A stretch of DNA of 64,000 nucleotides from Solenopsis invicta (Eukaryota > Arthropoda > Insecta > Hymenoptera > Formicidae): positions 20,751,728 through 20,815,727 of the forward strand of contig NC_052671.1 in NCBI RefSeq assembly GCF_016802725.1. Reading direction: 5' to 3'. Positions 54,310 through 64,000 of this stretch are shown here, piece after piece (the stretch's first letter is position 1; the number at the start of each line of letters is the position of its first letter). Under the pieces are notes generated by a model. The model made no database searches, was not told the DNA's origin, and saw nothing but the letters and a program-made list of their open reading frames with translations. A program made the translations under genes and the position numbers.

Positions 54310-55780
54310 ATAACATGTGACTTAGCAAATGATATAAATAATTTCATAGATTAGTTTTATAATACATATTTGATATCGTTCTTTGTTCTACAAATAAATA
54401 ATTAATTAATTCCGTAATTCCATAATTGTTGTTACTTTGTGCTTGAACTTTAATTAATTTTCTTAACGTCTTTTTGATTAATTTTTTCCTTAAAATTTGG
54501 GTTAACAAAAATATTTATCTCGTCTTTTGAAAAAGACACGAGAAAAATCAAATGTCATATTACAGATAATATAATCTCGAAAATATAAATAAACGAGACG
54601 AGAAATTTTGAGACGAGATTTCGAGATTCTCGTATCAAAATGTATTACTAGTTGTTTCTGTTCAATATGCAGATTTTATTTAAATATGGATATTTTAACA
54701 CCATTTTGCATCATCAGCAAATGAAAAACAGTTTTAGATATTGATTAAAACTCCATAGCAAAAAAGTTGTATGTACAATGTGACTCTGGTGTCCACTCGT
54801 TATGGTGACCTGGTTTAACATTCCAGTGTCAACTAACAAAACTTAAAATTTTAAAAACAATATATATAATTCTACAAGAATTGATGAAATATAACAGTGA
54901 TCGAGACAACTCACCATGTTCGCCACAGAATATTTAATTTTACACAAATTATGGAAACGTGCGGAAATTTCTTAAAGATGACAAATTTTTTTTAATACAC
55001 GTTCGTACTAACTAAATTAATTACATCCGCAACACTAGTTTAAGAAACGTTTGGTACTGTGGTTCATTAATGACTAATTATAAGTCAAAAGATAAAAAGT
55101 AAACTAAATATGTAGTCACAGCGATTAAAAAACAATTATTAAATAAATAACAATCAATAAACAGTAAAGGAAATATTAATACAACTAAAACATTATTTGA
55201 GTCAATTACCGAACCATACTCTCATCAGTCCTTTATTTGAAATTTTCGAGATTAAAACTTTACTAATCCAATAGGATAAATAATTAAATATGAAAAAAAT
55301 TTTATTTGTTCATTTTAAATCGTTATTCTAAATAAATAATTAATGTATTGTAATTGTAAAATAAATTAATGTTAAATTCGTGCTAGATAAATATTTCTTT
55401 AAATCATTATTTTCAATGAGTAATTAACGTAAAATAAATATTAAATTAATGTCGAATAAATGTTAAAAAGTATTTTATTTTTTTACACTTTTTATAAATC
55501 GTAATATGCTTTAGGATTAACTGGTAAATTAAACACACGTAATTCCTAAAGGAACTACATTAAGTCTCTTTGAGAATAAGTAACGATATCATTGCTTATA
55601 GAGGGTTAATATCCGTTACATTAGAAATATCCATAGGATTACCTCAAGTAGCAGGCTAACATTATTTATCGTCACTCTAACATCAAAATAATGTCTTTGA
55701 CGACATTTGAATGTCAAAATAAAGACAAATAAACGTCAGCTTAATACCTGGAATAGATGAATGTCTATAGGTATAATCCA
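54310..55780. other. AT-rich intergenic sequence
   Basis: ACGAGA-rich phrases near 54540-54645 resemble those near 53110-53230. No gene is seen. Confidence 0.5.
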
Positions 55781-55782
55781 CC

Positions 55783-56211
55783 CAGTAAACGAAAATGAAT
55801 TAAAGTGGATTAAAATGGATTTAGATCTTCGCATTCGTGAACGTTGAAATAAATCCATTTTACTGCCGAATGTATTTGTGTCTATTTATAGAAATTTAAT
55901 GAAATACATTTTTGTCTTAATCAATAAAGAAATAAGTTGAGTTTTAAAAAGTATATTGTGAATATTGCTCAATTCAAAAGTCTGAATAGGGAATAGTTTT
56001 TCAATCCAATTTAATTTAAATTAATCCAGTTTAATCCAATTAAATACCAAAAAAGTTTTTGTGCGCGCGCGCGCGTGTGTGTGTGTGTAAAAATATTATA
56101 TATGTATATATACATACACGGATATGAAAGCATTAAAATAGATTCATTTCAACGTTCACAAATATGCACTTCTGAAAATCTGAATCTATTTTAATCCATT
56201 TTCATTTACTG
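55783..56211. mobile_element. ~430 bp fold-back MITE
   Basis: Left arm CAGTAAACGAAAATGAATTA (55783-55861) is inverted at 56130-56211 (...TCCATTTTCATTTACTG). Both arms contain GAACGTTGAAAT(A/G)AAT. The spacer holds a (CG)n(TG)n tract at about 56061-56088. Confidence 0.82.
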
Positions 56212-56923
56212 ACATACGCCATAGAACTGCTAAGGACGTCCTTTGGATAAAGTACTGGGCGACTTTAAATTACGTCTGTTATAATAGATGTATATAGGAT
56301 TCCTTTAAATATTTAACGTTTCTTAAGAAATCCTGAAATTTTCACCCTAGTACAATGTTAAATAAGGCCCTAAATTTGTCCAGTTTACGTCCCTGAATAT
56401 TCAGAACAAATTCAGGATCATCTTGAGGATGTCTAGTGCTGTTAAGGTTAATTTTTTTTTTTTTTTTCAATTTCGATCATTAACAGGCCTTCTCAGTTGG
56501 TTCATTATATTTACTTATTGCATTACAGACTACAATTTTTTCTTAAAATTGGGAAAAATCTAAAAAATCGAAATAATTCTTGAAGCTTTTTATCTCATTC
56601 TATGAGGAATATTTGCGCAGATTGACGAATCCTGTTACACAATTTTAATAAGTGACTTGGCATCTCTGAACCAGAAAGACATTTACGGCTTTCTCTATAG
56701 TTCTTTCAGATTTTCTAAAATTTATACCCGATTATAATAGTTTGATGTAACTGGTCGTCGTTTTCTTTTGTTGATTTACGACAAACGACTTCCAATATGT
56801 ATAATGATTAGAAAGCATTAGGTTAACTTATATTACTTGAAAAAAATTTCTCTTATTCAATTTTAATGTTCCTCCATTCAAATTACGTAATGTTTACATA
56901 TTTTGTTTAACAATATTTAACTA

Positions 56924-57094
56924 ATAATTAAATCTTGTCAAAAAGGCCAATGAGAGTCAGCGCGGTTATAAGTGCGCAAATGTTTATTTGATATGAAATT
57001 AACACGTTGAAATTGTTTGCTGACAAGAAATAAACATTTGTGCACTTATATCCGCGCTGACTCTCATTGGCCTTTTTGACGAAATTTAATTATT
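56924..57094. mobile_element. ~170 bp palindromic MITE
   Basis: GTCAAAAAGGCCAATGAGAG on the left and its exact inverse on the right continue through CAGCGCGG/CCGCGCTG and AAACATTT blocks, with an imperfect outer AATAATTAAAT extension. Arms are about 70 bp. TAATAAGTGCGCAA near 53090 is related. Confidence 0.88.
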
Positions 57095-57099
57095 TGAAA

Positions 57100-59010
57100 T
57101 TTTGAGAGTTCTTCATTAACTTCAATATTTATTGTAAGTAAGAGAACCCTAAAGTTCAAAATATTTTAGTTATTATTATTCTAAAATATAATTTTTTTAT
57201 TTTAATATCCTATATCTGAATTGTTATTTCGTGACTTTTTTATCCTTCAACTATGATGAGGATTACTTTGATAAATAAACTTTTCTCGTCCATAGATATG
57301 CTTGAGTTTCATCTGTCGTTCTGCGAAACACTGACAAACGGTAATACTTTTGGCCAATAAGTTCACTATTAACAGCTTTTTATTACGAAAATAAGCTGAT
57401 CTCTTCTGCTTACCGTTTATCGAATAATTTAAAATAAAAGAAATTGGACTTTCAAATACCCGTTTGGTCTATGGAGAATTAAATCATTAATGAGATACTA
57501 ATAAGACAGACAACACCGTTATATAGTTCTTCTCTTTTTACTGCATGCGTATTGTAGTAAAATACAAAAAGTAATATACAATAATAAGGCTCTAGGCAAA
57601 AATTTAGGGGATGCCCTTCTAAGTGGAATTTTTATGATGATCTATCACTTTAACATTTTTCAAACTGCAATGTATGCAGATGTATGCATGTATACCTGAT
57701 GAGACTTAATATTCTTTGAATAAGAAAGCTCAATTACTTTTTTAATCTTTAATTAGATAGCACACAGTATTCATTACAGATTAACAAAATATTTATAATA
57801 ATTATTTGAATATTTTATAAATATTTTTGTTATTGAACAGAACAGATTGAACAGGTAACAAAGATTTATTATAAGCATGTTAAAGGTATTTATAAAATAT
57901 TATTAAAAGTATTTTTGTATTTACCATATATTGTATAAAATATTTAGTATACATATATTTTATATGTATACTAAATATTTTATAGTATACATATATGTTA
58001 TAAATAACATACTGTATAAAGATTTTATGATTTTTTTTCTTTCATTCATACAAAATATGTGTAAAACATTTGTATAATATTGTAAAAACATAAATAGTAA
58101 TAAACATTTATGGATACTTATCTATAAAGATCATGCCGCGTGTTTTCTCTGAGAATATTGATTTCAACCTGTTAAATTTAGTATTTTTGAAGTGTTTTAT
58201 TTTAAAGTGTTTTCTTTGATTTCAACGAGAAAAAGTTATAAAATTATAATACAAATTGTTAAATATTTGGAAAATCGTTACTTATTACTATAGTAATCTT
58301 CGATCTTTTTAAAGTGAATTTTGATCACTTTCTTACGGGTTTAAATAAATAAAAATACTATTATCATATTCAACAATCAAAAACAGAAAACATAAGCAAA
58401 AGTAAAACGCTTTAGTTATTAAAATGAGGTTTAACCTTTGCTTATGTTTTTTTTTTTTCGTCCTCTTTCGTTTACGGGTTATTTTTTTGAGATTATATAT
58501 TTTGTAGCAAAAACATTAAATTACTGAAAATTAAGATTTATAATACATTACGATTTTTTAACATTATAAGCATATCGTTTTAATTAAATTTTTAAATGTT
58601 TAAATCTTAAAATATTAAAATAAAATTGAATATAAAATCTTATTATCCATTTGAATCATAAAAGATTATTTTTGAGATATGGTTTCAATATATTAAATAA
58701 CATAATTTCATTAAGAAAAATAATTTTATCATATTAACAAGACATATATAATTGAGTAAGTTTTTTGACTCCAAGCAGAATTTTTGGTTATAATAGAACT
58801 CGAGATTTTGTAACCAAAATGTTTGATAGACTTTACAATAATCTGATAATTCCTATATTTCTGATTTATTCGTTTTTGAGTGGACAGTATAAACGTACTA
58901 GTTGAATCAGATTTCTAAATAATGCAACAACACTCTTTTATTATTAGAATTAAAATTCTCAATGTCAAAATATATAAAAATATTTTGAGCAATGAAAGAA
59001 TTCGAATGTA
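57100..59010. other. AT-rich intergenic sequence
   Basis: AT-rich low complexity, including an ATATATG/TATACTA palindrome at about 57945-57995. No gene is seen. Confidence 0.5.
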
Positions 59011-59020
59011 AGATATTAAT

Positions 59021-59155
59021 ATTGGGATTTTAACTATGGTCGCATCAATAATGATTTTCACGGCAATGTTCATACTACACTCTCAAATATGAGTGTGTAG
59101 TGTGAACATAGACATGGAATATCCTTATTGAGACTGCCATAGTTAAAATCCCAAT
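59021..59155. mobile_element. ~135 bp palindromic MITE
   Basis: ATTGGGATTTTAACTATGG at the left and its inverse at the right, with a CTACACTCTCAAATATGAGTG-type centre; nearly full-length dyad symmetry. Confidence 0.88.
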
Positions 59156-59353
59156 AAATTTTATAACATTTGTAATTTTATAATATTTTACAATTATATA
59201 CAATTATATTTAATTCAAATCAAATCGAAAAGAAAAATATATAAAGAATGATTTAACACAGATGCGATATTTAATTAGCAGTACATGAAAGTATAGAGCA
59301 AAGAATATTACACGTATTAGAATATAGAACACGTGTATTGTTGTGTGATACTT

Positions 59354-59620
59354 TTATGATAGGACAAATACGAATTTAAGAAACCATGAAGAAAGGGAAG
59401 TTAAAAAGCAAACTTCACAACGTGGCACGAAGTGGGCGTGTTCAAACGCGTGATGGATGTCAGTGTCACTCTCGAAACACATGTTTCGCTTACGTACGTA
59501 CCACAGAAACGCGACCAATGTTTGTCTACCATCCAACCCGCTAATTATCGGCATCGTCGTCGTTGCCTTTGTCGGCTCCGACACTTTATAGAAATGTGAA
59601 TCTTTGATTTAATTTCTGCT
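59354..59620 (-). other. Open frame of coding-like composition, no ATG
   Basis: A minus-strand frame (VSEPTKATTTMPIISGLDGR and onward) is GC-richer than its surroundings. It has an acceptor-like CCAGCAG upstream and a GTACGTACG donor-like sequence at about 59503. There is no ATG near the 5' edge, so it could only be an internal exon. Family unrecognised. Confidence 0.25.
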
Positions 59621-59710
59621 GGCTTAGACGCATATGTTGTATATTACTTCTCTTTGTTCAAAAGATGAAAGAGCTTCTAAAGTTAATCTTTAATTAAAAC
59701 ACTACTCAAA

Positions 59711-59800
59711 CAGCATGTAATATTCCAATATTACCGTAATGTTACTGCAATATTTTTACTATGTTACTGTAATATTACTGTAATATTACGTGCTGTGTAG
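59711..59800. repeat. Short palindromic repeat rich in TTACTGTAATATTAC
   Basis: CAGCATGTAATATT at the left is matched inversely by AATATTACGTGCTG at the right, with several TAATATTAC units between. Similar TGTAAT-rich sequence occurs near 33140-33420. Confidence 0.6.
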
Positions 59801-60229
59801 ATACACTCGTTGTATTAAAAATAAAATCTAGAAGATGATGTAATATGATAGTCTACATATGCATTTTGTATAATAACTTTGTTAATAATCAATATTTTAA
59901 ACAATTTAAAACAAAGGTAAATTTACGATTCAAAAATGTTATACTTTGTAGCAATAAAAATGCTTTACAATATTACAAGAAAAAAACTGAAAAATAACTA
60001 GAAAATAACTTTTCGTTTTATTTTAAGTAACTGTAACTTTTTACTTGTAACGGTAACTAGTTTCTAGAAGAAAAAAACCTAACTGTAACTAGCTACTTTT
60101 ATAAATTAATTTTCTCAACCCTAAGTAAATTTAAAAACATAAATACAAACTACAAAGTGTCTTCTATTAGATGGTATAGCAGTTTTTATAATACAATTTC
60201 GTATTTTGTAATAATTAATGTTTTTGCAG

Positions 60230-60286
60230 GATGATCCAAAAAGAGCGTTAAGAAATTGTGCTCCAAAACTGGCACCTTAGGCAGTA
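60230..60286 (+). other. Possible short terminal exon
   Basis: A good acceptor (ATGTTTTTGCAG) is followed by DDPKRALRNCAPKLAP and TAG, with AATAAA about 50 bases on. It is very short and unlinked, so it may be chance. Confidence 0.2.
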
Positions 60287-60289
60287 ATG

Positions 60290-62588
60290 GCAGAATTTAT
60301 ACTGATCCAGTAGTGGAGGAGTTAACCATAAAATAAATTGATAAACGAAGTAATAAAATGTTTTTTCATTATATTAAAGAACAAAGTTTATGAAATTAAA
60401 AAGAGAGAATTGAAACAAATTCCTAATCTGTGCATCGTAAATGGAGAAATGCACCGGTAGAATGCACGGAGTGCATCAATTCTCTATCTAAAATTCTGAT
60501 TTTAGAGCGTCGAGTGCCTTCTACTATCTATTCTTTTTTCTTTTTTTTTAAGAAAAAAATCACAAGACAAACAGCCAGAAATAATAATCAAATCGACGTC
60601 GAATCAATGTCGAAATCATCGAATTGACATTCATTCTATTATCATTTCTGGATGGGAAGTTAAACAATTGTACTAATATAAGTAAATGTTACTTTATGTT
60701 TGATGTCTCAGATTTACATATGTAACCGAAGAATTAAGGATAGGTTTTTTTGTCGATTTATACATTTTATTTTATGTTGCTTTAATAACTAACATTTTAC
60801 TTCTTTTAGGCACTACTAAAAGTTTTTTTTGAATTATTTTTTTGATATCAACAATACCTCCTTTAAGGTGTCTTTTGGATAAACAAAGAATTGTCTATAA
60901 GATATGTTTTTGTTTGATTGAAAACACAACTTAAAGAAAACATCTTATCGTCATCTTTTTATGGTTGTTCTTTCGGCAAAGAAAAATGTTGAGCGAAAAA
61001 TTGAAAACCTTTTTGTGTTGCAAAAAATACAGTATTCAAAAAATATTTTTCTGTCAGCTTTTTTTGATTGACTTTTCAACAAACCGAGGATGTATAAATA
61101 TACTTTTAATATAACGGATAATATATTATACGTTTACCGCGCAAAAAAAATAATAATTACAATATTTTATATTATTTGTGTTATATCTATAATCACTGTA
61201 ATTAATAATAAGTCTTATTAATAAACGTCTCGCTGGCGATAGTAATTTCCTTTATGTCACGATCGGACCAGTTGCCGATTCCGATCTTCTCTTTCGTCCA
61301 ACATATGCGCTTAATAAAGCATAACAGCACAAGCAGCCTTAATTAGTAACCTTTTCTTTCTCGTATTCAATTCTAATTTTGATTTTTATATTTTATGATT
61401 TCCTTATAAAGAGTTAAACCAGTTTAAACCTTAATGATACTTTTTTCCCTATTAATATAATTTTGTGGAACTTGTTATTCGGAGATTTTTGGTATATATT
61501 AAAATATATATAATTATGTATAACATAAAATTATGCGCAACCATTACATATAATTATACGTAATTATATATAATTTATACATATTTTATATCTAATATCT
61601 TTTTTCTGCGTGGGGAAAATGCGTTATACATACCACCAATATCTGTGCCTATATTTTCTTGTAAAAAATTTTTTGAAAACTTTGAAATACTTATTAAATA
61701 AAATGTATGATAGAAAGGTTCCTAATTGTATCTACATAGTGTCATAATACAAACATGACTTTTTATTACAGAACTATTTAAAAAATGATTGCTGAAAACC
61801 ACTTGTAAGCTCGTAATACTATCAGAAAGGAAAGCACATAAGCACGTATCAGAATGAAGAGTTAATCAAGAAGTACAGTGAATCAATCATAGTCGATCGT
61901 GATTATTATGGATACCTCTTTCTTTTTGCTTTTTCTTGAATTACTGCTGATCGATAATGGATCACACAACTCTTGTTTCTCCTTCCCTTTTCTCCCTCTA
62001 TCTGATTTTCTCGTTCTCTCCTTTGATTTATTTTTTCTTCTTGTTGCGTTGGTAAAAATATATATGTCTCGGGCAAACGTGTAATATAAGAATAATAATA
62101 ATAATCGACATCGTATAAAAACCATAAAGAAAATTGCTTGGTAATTTTATCAGCGCACTGCAAACCGCATGTCAAAAATCCCTTTTAAAAATATTGTTTT
62201 CTAGTATTTTATTTATAATTCTTTTGTTAAAATATATATGTTAATATATAGATAATCTGACTGTTTTCATTAAATTGCAACTTTTATAATTAATTATCAA
62301 TTCTAAAAAAACAGTTTAAAAAGTTTTAAAATTTTATACTGTAAATGTTAATTAATTATAACACGCAAGTTTTCGACAAATCTATTTTATCAGATAATAG
62401 AAGAACTTTTAAATTTTATTTATGAATACAATCCCAGACGGACTTAGTTCAAAGGCGATAACAATTGCAAAATTGATTTTTGCTAGGTGCTCTTTACGTC
62501 AGTAATGTTTTTTTACGCTCCTATTTCTAATTGTTATTTTTTAACTAACATTGTTAATTTAACCAGACAGAAACGAGTTTTAATTATT
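60290..62588. other. AT-rich intergenic sequence
   Basis: A less AT-rich phrase at 61,228-61,290 (GTCTCGCTGGCGATAG...CGATCGGACCAG) is unassigned. ATATAATTATATAATT low complexity lies near 61,500-61,590. No gene is seen. Confidence 0.45.
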
Positions 62589-62589
62589 T

Positions 62590-63150
62590 ATAGAGGACAA
62601 GAGGGTAATACGGCATTCATTTTTATTTTATTAAATAACTATGTTTATAATAAATATTTTATATTGAAACTGGAACGATTCGTCAAAGTGTTGTTTAACC
62701 GATTCTATACTTAAAGTAATGAAATATTTATTACTTGGGACGTGACTTATGAAAACGTGGCGCATTACATAATCGATGGAAGGAAAAAAATGATAGTAAT
62801 ATGGCTAGCCCAAAAATATTAAAAAAAACTAGTTAGTTTAAGAAAAAATAGTATTTTGTTACGAAATTGTATAATTTTCATTTTTCATCGCTTAGAATTT
62901 TCCTGATTTAAATTTTTCCTGCGTTCAAAGAGACTTTAGAGATATCATTAGAAATATTATTTTATTCCTGTTTAACTTTAAACAATAAACATAAAATAAT
63001 ATCTCTAATGTTTTTGAACATCGCTCGAATAACAATCAATTCATCCAAGAAATATTTCGATATGAAAATTTTGTTTAAAAACCGTATTAACAATTTCATA
63101 TTATTGTTTAACTCTGCATAACTCGAAATGTGACAGCTGAATAAAAAGTT
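62590..63150 (+). repeat. Dispersed duplication, copy 2
   Basis: The diverged second copy of 35735-36330, in the same orientation with the same order of landmarks. It is non-coding, with many substitutions and small indels between copies. Confidence 0.8.
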
Positions 63151-63399
63151 AAATAACAAAAGAACACTCGAATGTACGTATGTACATTAGTGTGATAATA
63201 CGTTTAAGTTTAAAAACAATGAGGAAGTATGTGTAATTAAATGCTAAGCTAAAATGTACCTTGAAAACGTTTAAAAATGCTCAAATGTAAAAGTGCCTTG
63301 TAACAAGTGTTAGCTATTGTGTATTAGTATATTAGCGCCATTGAAAAACGGGCTTTTAATTGAACAATTTCATAAACAATTATTAAAATTCGTCACCTA

Positions 63400-64000
63400 T
63401 TAGATTGGTGCAAATAAAATGGCCGTTTTCAGTATTTTGAACTTTCACCCCTATAAGTCACTTTTCTTTCATACAGAGAATGATGTATGTATACTGTGTC
63501 AAAAGTACATGGTCGTCACGTGATTTAGTGCACGTAATCTTATTTATATATTGTACTGTTAGTCATAAAAGTTTGCATTAACGCCGTGATAGAAAATAAA
63601 AAAGTTTGTATAATATTTACTTGTACGAGTTCAAACTTGGTCATACTGCAGCCGAGGCAACGCGTAACATTAATACTGCATTTAGTAAAAGTACTGCAAG
63701 TGAAAGAACGACGAGGCGTTGGTTTGAAAAATTTCATTCTGGGGACAAAAACCTCGACAATTTGCCTCGCGGACATGCATCCTCCGCCATTGATGACATT
63801 GTTTTGACGGAGATGGTTGAAGCAAATTCGAGGTTAACAGTTGGAGAGATTGCTAAAAGACTCGAATTTGATCATTCAACCGTCCTTCGATATTTAAACA
63901 AGTTGGGTAAATGGATTTCCTATGAAATCACAGACAGACAAATTGAGACGTTTGGAGATCTGCACTTCTTTACTGTTCTAACAGAATACAAATGGGATTT
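63400..64000 (+). pseudogene. Mariner (irritans-like), 5' part, running off the window
   Basis: The 5' TIR starts TTAGATTGGTGCAAATAAAA after a TA at 63398-63399; this TIR type is the irritans-group form (family knowledge). The transposase N-terminus follows on the plus strand: KLGHTAAEATRNINTAFSK, RRWFEKFHSGDKNL and the HTH segment VGEIAKRLEFDHSTVLRYLN. Lesions are a frameshift near 63628 just before the first of these blocks, and another near 63945 after DRQIE. The catalytic domain lies beyond 64000. Confidence 0.85.

Overview
The window looks like AT-rich nuclear DNA from an insect, most likely a hymenopteran. That placement is inference, based on a CYP4-type P450 with GT-AG introns, an insect-type mix of mariner, gypsy/errantivirus, P-element and Penelope-like remnants, and short TTAGG-like motifs. 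The only host gene I can assign with confidence is the 3' end of a cytochrome P450 (three + strand exons, 1184-3431). Nearly everything else recognisable is transposable-element sequence.

Layout. 1-3.5 kb: P450 exons, with a decayed mariner in the intron between the helix-K exon and the heme exon. 3.6-5.1 kb: reverse-strand remains of a P-element/THAP9-like transposase. 5.1-19.2 kb: a reverse-strand gypsy/errantivirus-like LTR element with gag, protease, RT, RNase H, integrase tail and envelope-like gene, inserted into the P-element relic. It is broken by stops, frameshifts, a 2.6 kb repeat-rich insertion that replaces the integrase core, and a palindromic mariner-derived insertion in env. 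Its 5' LTR is missing; beyond the primer-binding site the sequence passes into a truncated mariner (19.19-19.84 kb). 21.2-22.0 kb: a Tc1/mariner-type transposase (DD41D spacing), cut by a second LTR element.

21.98-28.87 kb: a GC-rich, nearly intact gypsy-type retrotransposon with two ~1.08 kb LTRs that differ at only a handful of positions. It has a tRNA-Lys-type PBS and an open gag. Pol is reached through a textbook -1 frameshift signal: an in-frame G_GGA_AAC heptamer, a 6-nt spacer and a ~10-bp GC hairpin. A third ORF overlaps the pol 3' end and stops just before the polypurine tract. This is the most system-like part of the window.

28.9-64 kb: AT-rich DNA with no confident host gene. It holds many inverted-repeat (fold-back) elements. 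The largest is a ~1.5 kb palindrome with ~0.5 kb arms (44,985-46,483), followed by one of ~1.1 kb at 40.5-41.6 kb. It also contains a PIF/Harbinger fragment, a Penelope-type GIY-YIG fragment, two sites resembling hammerhead-ribozyme cores with related 3' flanks, a ~0.6 kb diverged dispersed duplication (35.7 and 62.6 kb), microsatellites, a few weak exon candidates, and a mariner running off the right edge.
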